A stretch of DNA of 64,000 nucleotides from Ganoderma boninense (Eukaryota; Basidiomycota; Agaricomycetes; Polyporales; Polyporaceae). Below, piece by piece: positions 35,676 to 46,319 of this stretch (its first letter is position 1; each line of letters starts with the position of its first letter). A program made the position numbers and the translations under genes. The notes under the pieces were generated by a model, which was not told the DNA's origin, searched no databases, and saw only the letters and a list, made by a program, of their open reading frames with translations. The stretch spans positions 620,001-684,000 of the forward strand of contig CM035305.1 of assembly GCA_002900995.3 (NCBI GenBank). The letters run 5' to 3'.

Positions 35676-35894
35676 TGTTGGAGTGGAACGTTTACGTATG
35701 TTTGTTCCGTTTATGCTCTCATTTACTTACTCGTTAGTATGTGTATTAACACCGCTTTTATTACTCTTTACTATACGCCATGTGTACTGTACAATGCTCT
35801 TTGTCTGTTAACGCTGTACTTAATCTTGCGCTTCTCTTCCCTGAATCATCATCCATATTCCCATCATCACTTCCTCCCGGCGTGAACTCTAACA
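35676..35894 (+). repeat. Left LTR of copia element
   Basis: 219 bp, TG...CA ends with near-perfect inverted termini (TGTTGGAG / CTCTAACA). Should carry the element's promoter and polyadenylation signals. Confidence 0.95.
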
Positions 35895-35910
35895 GGTTAT
35901 GAGCCCTGCA
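35895..35910 (+). other. Primer-binding site, internal initiator tRNA-Met
   Basis: GGTTATGAGCCCTGCA directly abuts the left LTR. Its complement, TGCAGGGCTCATAACC, matches the anticodon stem-loop region of fungal initiator tRNA-Met (the CAT anticodon is inside), not the 3' acceptor end. This is the half-tRNA priming known from Drosophila copia and yeast Ty5. Confidence 0.8.
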
Positions 35911-36000
35911 GTGCTCTAACCGGATCTACGCTTCACTGCAGGAACTCGCTCTCGCTTTCTCATCTAAATCTGTCTCGCTTATCTCGCTTGCCACTCGACA

Positions 36001-37902
36001 ATGACAACCGCCACCGATGCCGCTGCCACCCGCGTTCGGATCGACCCTCTCACCGGAGTTGAGGACTGGGGATCCTGGAGTGTCCAGATGGAGGATTTAC
36101 TTCACGGGTTGGGGCTGTGGGAGTACGTCAAGGAGGAGAACAAGCCGAAGCCGAAGGACAAGGAGAAGCCGACAACGGAGGAGTTGGAAAAGTTGGATCA
36201 GTGGAGGAAGGTGGATCGGAGCGCGCTCAGTGCAATTCGCATGCGCGTAAGTAAGTCCCTCGTTCACACCCTCAAGCGTTGCACCACCAGCGCGGACGCG
36301 TGGTCGCGTTTGGAGAAGAACTTCGAGCCGAAAGGGATCTTGCACGTGGTTCAGATCCGCCGCAAGTTGCTTCAGGCGCAATACTGCGAGTCGGACGACG
36401 CCGAGGAGTTCCTTAGGACAATGGTCGGCCTGCGCGAGTCGCTCGCTTGCATGGGCTTCGACTTATCCGAAGAGGAGTTTTCGATCACGCTCCTCACGGC
36501 GCTCCCGGAGAGCTGGGACCCAATGGTCTCGTCGATCAATCACACGAGGGACCTCAGCGATTCCGACGAGATCGTCTCGCGTATTCGACAGCACGCCAGC
36601 CGGATCAACGACTCGGCCACCGCTTTGTTCGCGCGCTCGTCGGGCAAAAAGAAGGGACCGAAATGTTTCAAGTGCGGCAAAACCGGCTACCAGCGGGATT
36701 GCCCGAACCACGATAGGAAGGGGAAGGGGAAGGATAGCGGACATGGAAAGGGGAGGAATGAGGCGAGAGGGGGTGGCAAGAAGGAGAAGAAGGAGGACCC
36801 GAAGGCCCTGGCAGCCGAAGAATCGGACAGCGACTCGGAGTACGCGTTCGCGCTGCTCGAGGAGGTGGACGACTCAGACTCGGACGAGGTCGCGCTTGCG
36901 GCGCGAGTTGCTGCTAACGCCTGGGTTTCAGACTCGGCCACGACGGTGCACGTCGCGCGCCGACGCGCTGACTTCTCTACCTACGAGCCGACCCCAGGCC
37001 GCACCCTCAAAGGCGCCGGCATCACGCCTATCCTCGGCGTTGGCGACATCAACCTCGAGTTCGAGCACGAAGGTCGCAAGACGGTCATCCAGCTCCGCGA
37101 CGTAGTTCACGCCCCCGCAATTCCCCACAATCTGATCGCTCTCGGCCGCGTCGAGGCCGGCGGGCACAAGATCACCATGGAATCAGGTACGATTCAGTTC
37201 CTTAACCCAAAGGGACGGGTGTACGCGACCGGGGAGCGCGTCGGGAACTTGTACGTGATGCGGGCGGCCGTTGTGCCTGGAAAGCCCGCCGATGTCGCGT
37301 GTGCCGCGGCGGTCGCTCGCCCCAAGCGAGTACGGACTTACGATGAGTGGCATCGGGTCCTGGGGCACATCGGGATGAAGGCAGTCGTCTCGATGAAGAG
37401 GAAGGGTCTGGTTGAGGGGATGGAGGTCGACGAATCGGTGGAGCCGTCGCAGCAGTGCGAGTCGTGTGTTCGCGCAAAGCAGACTGTGGCGCCCTATCCG
37501 AAGAAGTCGGAGACGGTGGTGGGGGCGATTGGGGACCTAACGGTGATGGACCTGTGGGGGAAGGCTCCGACGATCGGCATCCGCGGTGAGAAGTACTTCT
37601 CAACGTTCACTGATGCGTATTCGCGGCGGACGGTCATAGAGTTCTCCAAGACTAAGACGGACGAACTCGAGCACTTCAAAGCCTACCAGGCCCACGTTCG
37701 GAACACCCACGGTGTCACGCTTAAGAAGGTCCGCTGCGATAATGGCGGTGAGTACCTTAGCGCGGAATTCATCGCCCACCTCCGCACCGAAGGTATCGAG
37801 CTCGATACCACAACTCCGAACTCGTCCGCCCAGAACGGGGTCGCCGAACGCGTCAACCGTACTGTCATGGATCGCGCGCTCGCGATCATGATCGAGATGG
37901 GG
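36001..37902 (+). CDS. Copia Gag, protease and integrase region (frame 1)
   Basis: Starts MTTATDAAATRVRIDPLTG and carries a UBN2-type Gag (LEKNFEPKGILHVVQIRRKL), a zinc-knuckle-like CFKCGKTGYQRDC that lacks the expected histidine and spacing, an acidic linker, a protease segment AWVSDSATTVHV (DSA in place of the more usual DSG), the gag-pre-integrase zinc-binding HRVLGH...CESC and the integrase core with D (VMDLWGK), D (RCDNGGEY) and E (NGVAERVNRT). Just after this motif a G4 run at 37899-37902 shifts the frame; the natural continuation (integrase C-terminus) is in the next frame. Confidence 0.9.
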
Positions 37903-39248
37903 CCTCCCAAAGTTCCTCTGGCCGGAAGCCGTCGCACACGTCGCGTACCTAAAGAACCGCTCTCCGACGCGCGCACTCAAGGACAAGACCCCGGAGGAGG
38001 TCTGGTCTGGCCGGAAGCCGGACGTGTCCGATCTGCAGGAGTGGGGAGCGAAGTGCTGGGTTCTCACGGACCGCAAGAAGCGGACGAAGCTGGATCCGAA
38101 GTCGCAGCCCATGCGTTTCGTGGGCATGGCTCCAGGATCCAAGGGGTGGAAGTTTTACGATCCGAAGGCGCGGCGCATCGGTAAGTCTCGCAATATTATA
38201 TTTGCTGTTCCGAAGCGCACGCAGCCAGCCCCCGACTCGGAGGATGAGTACGATCTTGTGGAGCTCTCCGTCCCGACGCCGCTCGAGGGGGAGAATGTAA
38301 CTGGTGGCGAGCAGGCGTCAGGGGGAGATCGCGCGCCGTTGACTGCGCAGTCTGCTGATGCGCCCGCACCAGCCCCGCCTTCGAAGTCCACGCCTGTGGC
38401 ACCCGAACCGCGCACGCTGCGCAACATCCCACGCGTCGATTACAAGGCCTCCCAGGATGGAAAAGGCAAAGTAATCAAGGCACCGACCCGTGCACCTGCA
38501 CCTAGCTGCGACGAGGAAGACGAGGTCGAACAGCTTGTTGACGACCTGGAGTCCCACTTTCTCTGTCTGCTCACCCTTCACGGCACGCCCACCGCTCGCG
38601 AACCTCGCACGTTCAAGGAAGCTGTGGCGCTACCCGAGGCGGAGAAATGGCGGGCCGCTATGGACGCCGAGATCGCGCAGCTCCAGAAGCTTGGTACATG
38701 GACCGCAGTCGACTTGCCTGCCGATCGCAAGGCGATTGGGTGCACCTGGGTCTACCGGATCAAGGAGAACCTCGAGGGCGAGGTCAAGTTCAAGGCGCGT
38801 CTGGTCGCGCAAGGCTTCTCTCAGATCCCTGGCTATGACGTCTTCGACACATTCGCGCCCGTCATCCGTACTGATTCCGTTCGCACGCTGCTAGCGATTG
38901 GTACGGAGCGCAACATGGAGATGCGCCAGTTCGACGTTGTCGGCGCGTACCTGAATGCGGATCTTGACGAGGAGATCTATATGCGACAGCCACCTGGCTA
39001 CGAGGACGGCACACGCAAGGTCCTGCGGCTGCAGAAAGCTCTCTATGGGTTGAAGCAGGGCGGCCGGAAGTGGAACATCCACTTCAACCGGATCATGGTC
39101 GACGAACTTGGTTTCCGACGGCTCAATTCGGATCCCTGCGTCTACCTCCGGCAGGACAAGCACGGACTCACGATCGTCGGGGTTCACGTTGATGACATGA
39201 TCGCCCTGGCCGACACCACTGGTCTGATGGACGTCTTCGCGACTGGGG
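37903..39248 (+). CDS. Copia integrase C-terminus and reverse transcriptase (frame 2)
   Basis: The frame picks up with the WPEAVAHVAYLKNRSPT integrase tail and runs through KSRNIIF, a Pro/Ala-rich linker, then the reverse transcriptase: FKEAVALPEAEKWRAAMDAE, GCTWVYRIKEN, FKARLVAQGFSQ, FDVVGAYLNADLDEEIYM, ALYGLKQGGRKWN and the catalytic GVHVDDMIAL (VDD box). A second extra G in a G4 run at 39245-39248 ends the frame at a stop 39272-39274. There is no start codon of its own; translation would need a shift from the upstream frame. Confidence 0.88.
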
Positions 39249-40181
39249 CTCGCAAAGCGCGTCAAAATCACTGACCTTGGCATGCCTAGCCTCCTTCTCG
39301 GCCTCGAGATCTCGCGTGACCGGCCCTCCCGCACGCTCAGCATCTGCCAATCGCAGTACATCCTCCGTGTACTGGAACGGTTCGGCATGACTGATGCAAA
39401 TCCTGTCAGCACCCCTCTCGACCCGAACGTCAAGCTCGTCAAGACTCCCGTCGATGCTGACCTCTCGGAGATGCGTGATGTGCCGTACCAGGCGGCCATC
39501 GGCTCCCTGATGTACGCAGCCCTTGGCACCCGGCCCGACATCAGCTACGCCGTGCAGGCGCTGTCGCAGTACAGCTCGCGCCCTGGCCCCGAACACTGGA
39601 CAGCCGTCAAGCGAGTCCTCCGGTACCTCAAGGGGACTCACAATTACGGTATCACGTTCACAGGGAAGGGCGCGCCCCGCCTTCGCGCGTACTACCTCAA
39701 CCTCCGGCTTGAGGGGTACTCGGACGCTGATTGGGGATCGAACCCGGATGACCGGCGGTCGATTTCCGGCTACGCGTTCCTGGTCGGGAACGCTGTGGTT
39801 GCTTGGAGCTCGAAGAAGCAGACCACGGTCGCGCTTTCTTCGATGGAAGCGGAGTATATGGCCGTCGCCTACGCCGCGCGGCACGGGATCTGGATGCGCG
39901 CCGTTATGGCTGAGCTCACCTTCGCGCAGGACGTTGCTACGAAGCTAAACGCGGACAACAAATCAGCGATCGAGCTCTCGAAGGACAACGTCCAGCACTC
40001 GCGGTCGAAGCACATCGACATACGCCATCACTTCATTCGCGAGTGCATCGCCGCCGAGACGATCCGCCTCGAGTACTGTCCCACGGACATCAACTCAGCT
40101 GATCTCTTCACGAAGGCCCTCCCGCGCGACCGCTTCCAAGCTCTCAGGACGCAACTCGGCATCCTTCCGGTGCAGAGTTGA
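39249..40181 (+). CDS. Copia reverse transcriptase end and RNase H (frame 3)
   Basis: Completes the RT connection (SLLLGLEISRDRPSRTLSI, QSQYILRVLERFGM) and encodes RNase H: GYSDADWGSNPDDRRSISG, SSKKQTTVALSSMEAEYMA, NADNKSAIELS and KHIDIRHHFIRECI, all catalytic acidic residues present, ending at the TGA 40179-40181. The C-terminus NSADLFTKALPRDRFQALR is the standard copia Pol end. Confidence 0.9.
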   Translation, partial: LAKRVKITDLGMPSLLLGLEISRDRPSRTLSICQSQYILRVLERFGMTDANPVSTPLDPNVKLVKTPVDADLSEMRDVPYQAAIGSLMYAALGTRPDISYAVQALSQYSSRPGPEHWTAVKRVLRYLKGTHNYGITFTGKGAPRLRAYYLNLRLEGYSDADWGSNPDDRRSISGYAFLVGNAVVAWSSKKQTTVALSSMEAEYMAVAYAARHGIWMRAVMAELTFAQDVATKLNADNKSAIELSKDNVQHSRSKHIDIRHHFIRECIAAETIRLEYCPTDINSADLFTKALPRDRFQALRTQLGILPVQS

Positions 40182-40188
40182 GGGGGAG
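40180..40188 (+). other. Polypurine tract
   Basis: GAGGGGGAG lies immediately 5' of the right LTR and overlaps the pol stop codon; it would prime plus-strand DNA synthesis. Confidence 0.8.
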
Positions 40189-40407
40189 TGTTGGAGTGGA
40201 ACGTTTACGTATGTTTGTTCCGTTTATGCTCTCATTTACTTACTCGTTAGTATGTGTATTAACACCGCTTTTATTACTCTTTACTATACGCCATGTGTAC
40301 TGTACAATGCTCTTTGTCTGTTAACGCTGTACTTAATCTTGCGCTTCTCTTCCCTGAATCATCATCCATATTCCCATCATCACTTCCTCCCGGCGTGAAC
40401 TCTAACA
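40189..40407 (+). repeat. Right LTR of copia element
   Basis: 219 bp, reads the same as the left LTR throughout; followed by the duplicated CGCCG. Confidence 0.95.
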
Positions 40408-40412
40408 CGCCG

Positions 40413-43400
40413 TTGGGCCCGAGGAGCGCGAAGATCGTGTCGTGCGCGACCCCGAAGGAGACGCCGTCGACCACGGGGACGTTCTGGTGGCCGAAGGACT
40501 TCGATACGTCGAGGACGCGCAGGACATCGGTGGACGACGGGGAGTGGACCGCGGCGGTTTCGGCGAGGACGTCCGGCTTGGGGGCGACCAGCGCAATTCC
40601 GGAGGGGGCGGTGGTGGACTTGGACTTGGACTTTGGGGATGGTCGGGTGCGGGATGGGAGTTTTTGCTTCCAGAGGGAACCGGAGTCTGCGTAGACGAGG
40701 ATGGCGAAGAGGAGGATGCTTGAGAGGATGAGGTACAGGATGGGGCCGCCATAGTGGGTGATGCTGCCCAGGGACGCGGTCGTGATGTGCGAGTCGCCTT
40801 TGCAAAGGAGGTTGAACAAGTTGATTGAGACGAAGGCCGCGCGGAGCTGGTTGAATCATTAGTCTTTGTAGACACCGTGTCCTGTAGTTACCTACGCACC
40901 ACACTCGGAACGGGAGATACAAGGGACATCGTAAAGTCTGAGCCGAAAAAAGAGTTAAATGGGAGAAATGTTGCATACTAATTTACGTACGAATGATGTT
41001 CATGTCTCTTATTGTCTCGGTGGATTTTGCGTAGGTCAGCACCAAGAGGTATGCTGCCAGGTAAAGCTATCACGGGTAGAAATTGAGATATCGGTGTAAG
41101 CCCGCGCAAAAGAAAGGGAACATACGCCGAAGATGATGACTTGGTAAGCGGCCAGCACCGCGAATGCAGCCAGTGAATTTGTGAGGATAAGTGACACGCA
41201 GTAGGCGAAGAGAGTCCCGGTGATGCCATACAAGACCATCACAAACCACTACAAGCCAGCTAAGTCAGCTCTCACCCTTGAACTGGCCACTGAACAGAGA
41301 CGCACCAAATACCCTATCCCAATGAAAAGGGTCGATTTGGCAGCAAAGATGACCACAAGAATCGTCGCAGCGACAACTGAGAACATAGAGTCGAACATCA
41401 AATGCCCCAGCCAAAGTCCAGCCGGGTTCGACAATCCGTTGGAGAATTGCATCGCCTGCACGAACGACCGCCGCTCCTGCGCGACGTACAGCGTGAAGAA
41501 CGCCGGGAAAACGGCCTGTCCCCCAAGACACACACATACATCGTCAGTCGGCGTCAGCTCCAAACGTCCGCATAAGAATTACACCGCATACGCACCATCG
41601 CAGCCCCGAAGAACGCAGCCCACTTGAGCGGCGTCAAGCTCCCCGCGCTGATCGTCGAGAAGGACCCATAGCTCGGCGTGATGAGCCGTGGGGTGCCCGT
41701 CCCCGTCCCCGCGCCCGTGTCGTTCAGCGCGCTGTTGTACAGCAGGTTCGACACGGCGTTGAGGAACACCTGGCCCGTCGCCCCGAACTCCGCGTCCCAC
41801 GCGAACAGCGCCAGCGCCGCCCCGTCCCGCACGTCCAGGTCGACCGACACCCCGCCATACTCGATGCCGTCCATCCGGAAGCGGTGCGCGACCTCGTCCA
41901 CGAAGCTCGCGTTGTCCGCGAACGGCCGCGTGCGCACCGCGGCCATCGCGGGCCCGAGCGCGCTCAGCACGCCGGGCGGCGCGACGAGCGGACGAGCGGG
42001 CGGGCGAAGCGGGGGAAGGACGAGGGGAGGAAGAGCGGCGCGGGCGGGTCCGCGGACGTCCGCACTGCGCACGCGGCCTGCGAGGCGGGCAGGTACCGGA
42101 GCGTGACGGTCGGCGCGACGAGCGCGACGGCGAGCGCGAGGAGGAGCGAGAGCCAGCTGCGGCGCGCGACGAGGGCGCGCTTGTGGAAGATCGCCAGGGC
42201 CTGCCCGGGGATGGAGCGCTGGGAGCCCGTCGTGAGCTCGAGCTTCCCGGAGGGAAGGCCGGGGACCGCGGGTGCCTGTGCCTCCTCTGCGTCCTCGTCC
42301 TCGTCGTTGTCATCGTCCTTGGGTGGGCCAGCGTCTGTGTCCACGTTTTGTGCCTCGGCGGCTTGCATGAGGTCGAGGAAGATGTCCTCGATGGAGGTTG
42401 CGGAGACTGCGTAGGAAGCGATTCGGTACCGAGTCTTCTCCTTCTCGACAATTTGCAGAACCTGCCGGACAATTCCTGGGTCGGTTGTCTTGAGATGGAA
42501 AGAAACCTCAGCTGGGCCTCCGACAGATGTGTACGCATCGGGGGCGATGTTCTGGACGGCCTTGAGCAGACCAGAGCTCGCTGCTAAGACATTCTCCGGA
42601 GCAGATTGGTAGACGACCTTCATCGTGTACCCCTCGCCCAGCGTCGACTTGAGCTTCACGGGGCTGCCATGTGCGACCAGCCGTCCTGGGGCCGCTAGTA
42701 CGGCGATCTCGTCCGCCAACAGATCGGCCTCGTCGAGGAACTAGACTCCGAGACCAGGGGTGAGACTTTCGAGTTGTGAATGCGAGGCACAGCGCAGCAA
42801 GGGGAAGGGGGAAGGGGAGGAGGAAGGGAACAAACATACATGCGTCGTGAAGACAACGGTGCGCTCCTCTCTAACGGAGCTCAGCGTCTTCCATATCGCG
42901 CGCCGCGACAGTGGGTCCACCCCGGACGTGCACTCGTCCACCAGCACGACTAGACGAGCGCGCAATCACCATTCAAACCCCCAGTCAGTCAGACGCAATC
43001 ACCGCCAACGGCTCAGGAACAAGCGTAGGTACGCACTCTTGGACCCGCCCACCAGCCCGATCGCGAGCTGCAGCTTGCGCTTCTGACCCCCGCTCAGCGC
43101 GCCCGCGTCGTAGTGTGCCTTGTTCGCCAGGTCGCAGTCGCGCAGGAGCTGCACGACGTCCTCTCCCTCCTTCCCCTCCTCCTCACCCGCGTTGTCGCCG
43201 ACGCGCGGCTTGATGGCGCTCCACAGCCGCAGCGTCTGGAAGCACGTCAGCTCCGGGAACAGGACGTTCTTCTGGGGCACGAGCCCGATGCTCCCGCGCG
43301 GGGGGCGCTCGACCCCGCCCTCGAACACCACTTCGCCGCGCGTGCGGCCCGTCAGGCCGGCCAGGATCGACATCGCGGTCGACTTCCCGGCACTGTGTAC

Positions 43401-45391
43401 AATTTGAATGAGTTCAGCACAACGCGGTCGAAAAGGGGAGAGGCAGGGAGGGGCGAAAAACGATACGTGCCCGTTTGGCCCCAGGAGGACGAAGATCCCA
43501 TGCTTTGGGATGTCGACGGTGAGGTCCGAGATCGCAGTCGCGGCGCCCTTGCGCTGGAAGAACGACGTGCGGAAGTCCTTGCCCAGATTGCGGATGGAGA
43601 TCGCGGTTCCTGGGGGCGGCGGCGCGGGCTTGGCGTGCTTGCCCCGACGGCCGCAGCATCCTGTAGAATGGGAGGGGTTACGGGCGTCGAACGCCATGCG
43701 CTCCCAGAGCGCGCCGGCGACTGGCCACAAAAAGATGCCGAGCTAGAGCACCCAGAAGTTAGCACTAGGGCATCGAGGCGCAGGAGCGAGAGGTGGCTTG
43801 GCGTACCAGGGCCGCGAGCAGGAGCGGCCACAGCGTCAGGCCGTACTCGGGGTCCGGCACGAGCGCGGACGTGCGGACGCGGTTGACCTCGAACCCGGCG
43901 ACGCAGCGGATCGCGACGGGGTAGAAGAACGGCGGGAAGAAGAGCGTGACGATGGACGCCGTGAACGTCGGCACGTCTGTGGACACCATCGCGACCACGA
44001 CGAGCACGAGCGTGAGCACGGTCGAGACGATGGCCGCGAGGGTGGGGCTTTTGCCGAAGGGCGCCATGACGAACATGGACCAGCTCGCGAGCGAGAGGCC
44101 CGTGAGGAGGTGGATGGCGATCACGAGCCCGACGTTCGTCCCGCTGAAGACCTTCACTTGCCAGATCACGGCTATGATGATCCATGCAGGGAGGTATGCG
44201 AGCGAGAGGCTGAGGTGCCAGGAGCTGTTCCCTGGGTGTTAGGTTGAGATCGCGACGGTTGGGCGGTTCACGTACAGGACTCTGGCTGAGTCAAGCAGAC
44301 CCATAGCTTTCATGTGGCTCGTAATTCCGAGTGCTCGTTCGGTGGTAGCCGCACCGGGAAGTTGGTACGAAATGCCGACATAACAGATGAAGCTGTGTAG
44401 TGTGAGTTACGGTATTTCGGGTGGTTCTCTTGGCGGGACTCACAAGGGAAGAACAAGGATACCTCCGACGAAACCAACATACGCTGTGAACGGATTCAGT
44501 CGGGTGAGCCCAATATATGCGGGAGCCCTACACACCAAGCCTAATAGAATCATATTCCTCTTCATCAGTATCCAGCGTAAACGGCCATTCAAGAGGCGTG
44601 GCCGGAGTCACTCCGGTCTCGAGTTCTATGATGCTCTATGCGCGCAGTTTCAGTTCAAAAGTGACTATATGCGCACTTCGAAGCCACTTACACTGTCTAT
44701 CGCCCACTGCAAAGGCAAAATCCGTAGTTCGAAATCACTCTTGTGGTTCTTGACGTCCACAAATCCGAGACTACTGTCGTAGCGAATCGTGTAGTTCAGT
44801 GTCTGGTTAACGCCTGCCGCGGGGATTCCCTCAAAAGACACGGCCGCGAAACAGCTCGACGTGCCCAGGAAGTTCTGCAAGCACGTCGAGCCAATTTCGT
44901 CTTCGCCCACCTGCCTGACAGACGCGAGCTGCTCTCCGGAAAAGTCACGCAGGACGCGTGCCATGATGTCCTGTGGAGATGGGTTCGCTGTGCCATTCGT
45001 GTTGTCGGACCAGACAAACGTCAATGCGGGGTCGTATACGTCTGCCAATGGAAAGATGGGAACGAAGGTGCCCAGACCGTTCTAGAAAGAGAGGCGATAC
45101 GTCAGTGGGTTAGCACAGAATTGACGTAAGTGGATGACGGACGTACGTTGTTGGGCTTCAACAGGAACACTTGGGCGTAGGCCAGAAAGACGGCGACGCC
45201 GATCGGCATGATCAGACATCGTAGTAAATTGACCTGACCATGCAAAGCAAAGTCAGTAAGAGGCTGGTCTCTTCAGGATACCCTGCAAGCAGGTTTCGAC
45301 TTCGAACACGAACCAGCGGGTGCTTCGCCAACACAATCCAATTCTTGACGAACAGCGCGCTGAACTGGCGATAAAAGAGGGGCGCCGTCAT
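40413..45391 (-). CDS. ABCA-type full transporter, 5' part: both membrane domains and first nucleotide-binding domain
   Basis: Start MTAPLFYRQFSALFVKNWIV (45391), then a first membrane helix (LIMPIGVAVFLAYAQVFLL), a large extracytoplasmic loop with Asn-x-Ser/Thr sites, and a helix bundle (IIIAVIWQVKVFSGTNVGLV, FMVAPFGKSPT-like region, FFPPFFYPVAIRCVAG). NBD1: Walker A GPNG/AGKST split by a GC-AG intron (43470-43393), signature LSGGQKRKLQLAIGL, Walker B VLVDECTSGVDPLSRR, H-loop VVFTTH, regulatory domain and acidic linker (DDDNDEDEDAEE). The second membrane half ends in LILSSILLFAILVYADSG and NBD2 starts VLRVLDVSKSFGHQ before the copia element interrupts it at GPNG. About fifteen introns. An 8-bp tandem duplication (41983-41998) throws the frame in the second loop. 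ABCA proteins move lipids; the gene as it stands is a probable loss-of-function allele. Confidence 0.88.
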
Positions 45392-46317
45392 GATGGCGAA
45401 AGGCTGGGTGTGGGCCTGGCGTCCTGTTACTTGAAGCTTGGGCTTCGACTTGAAATCCGGAGGGGCGATACAGCTGGCAATTGAAACGACGCTAACAGGG
45501 TGTACAGCCGCTAGTAAGTCTGGTCTTGGACTCTTGGACCGGGCGATGCGGGACGGTACCGGTCCACGTCGCTCGCCACTTGGAAGCTCGTTCGAGTCTC
45601 GTGAGTCGTGGCGGTCGGCGGGAATTTGAAAGGCTATAGCAGTCCCACACTGTGAGACTGATTCACGCCGTGTTCCCCCGCGTAAGTAGTAACGTGACGC
45701 TGTTCGTGAACGGGGGAGGCATTTGCGTTGATCCTCACGACTGCGAAAGCAGACCGTCTCGGCACGACATCGGCATCCCATCCTGCTTCCTCAAGTACTT
45801 ATCACTGCCCAGTGCCAATGCGGTGTTGGAATCAAGTTCGACCGCGGCCATCCTCGGCATCCAATGCCATGATCCATGCGTCGTTTGCATATGCGCTAAA
45901 AGGAAGCTGGACATCAAATGTATCAAAAACACGTCGGCATCAAGCACCATGCTTGGTGGCACTCTAACATCTCGCAGCTCGCCGACCGTGACGTGAGAGC
46001 CTGGTGAACCTAACCGAATTTTTGACAGCCCTAAAATGAAGGTAAGTACAACAGCGGTGACAATCCGTCAGCTGTCGCAACATATTGGGGTGCGTGTTGA
46101 ACTCATGTATGCGCACCGATGCTAGGGATTTGAACAAGGGAGATGTTCTAGAGGCCAAATAGCAAGGGAGAGCCGGCAGTCTTTGGCCGTGTGGCAGAGG
46201 TCGCAAGCGAGTTCCGATGTAGTCGGACCTTGCCGTTTTCAGAGTGGCGGTGCTCCTTCACTCCATGTGGTTCGGGCGCTTCGATTACCTTCCGCACGTT
46301 GACGTCGACGTGGACAC
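45392..46317. other. Upstream region of the ABC transporter
   Basis: 926 bp between the ABC start and the MITE; should contain the transporter promoter. No gene recognised. Confidence 0.4.
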
Positions 46318-46319
46318 TA

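Larger units (their letters stand above)
35676..40407 (+). mobile_element. Full-length Ty1/copia LTR retrotransposon (4,732 bp)
   Basis: Bounded by 219-bp direct LTRs beginning TGTTGGAG and ending CTCTAACA, with 5-bp CGCCG duplications outside. Internal order Gag, protease, integrase, reverse transcriptase, RNase H defines the copia (Pseudoviridae) class. Reading base by base I find no difference between the two LTRs, implying very recent insertion. It lies antisense to the ABC transporter it interrupts. The coding region has two single-base shifts (37899-37902 and 39245-39248), so this copy as written is not autonomous unless those are sequence errors. Confidence 0.96.

Noticed and set aside
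37899..39274. Programmed +1 frameshifting in the copia element
   Set aside because: Both shifts are inside pol domains rather than at the gag-pol border and lack a Ty1-like slippery heptamer; homopolymer insertion is simpler.
34615..45391. The copia element acting as a spliceable intron of the ABC gene
   Set aside because: It is antisense, bounded by LTR ends and a target duplication rather than splice sites, and far larger than introns here.
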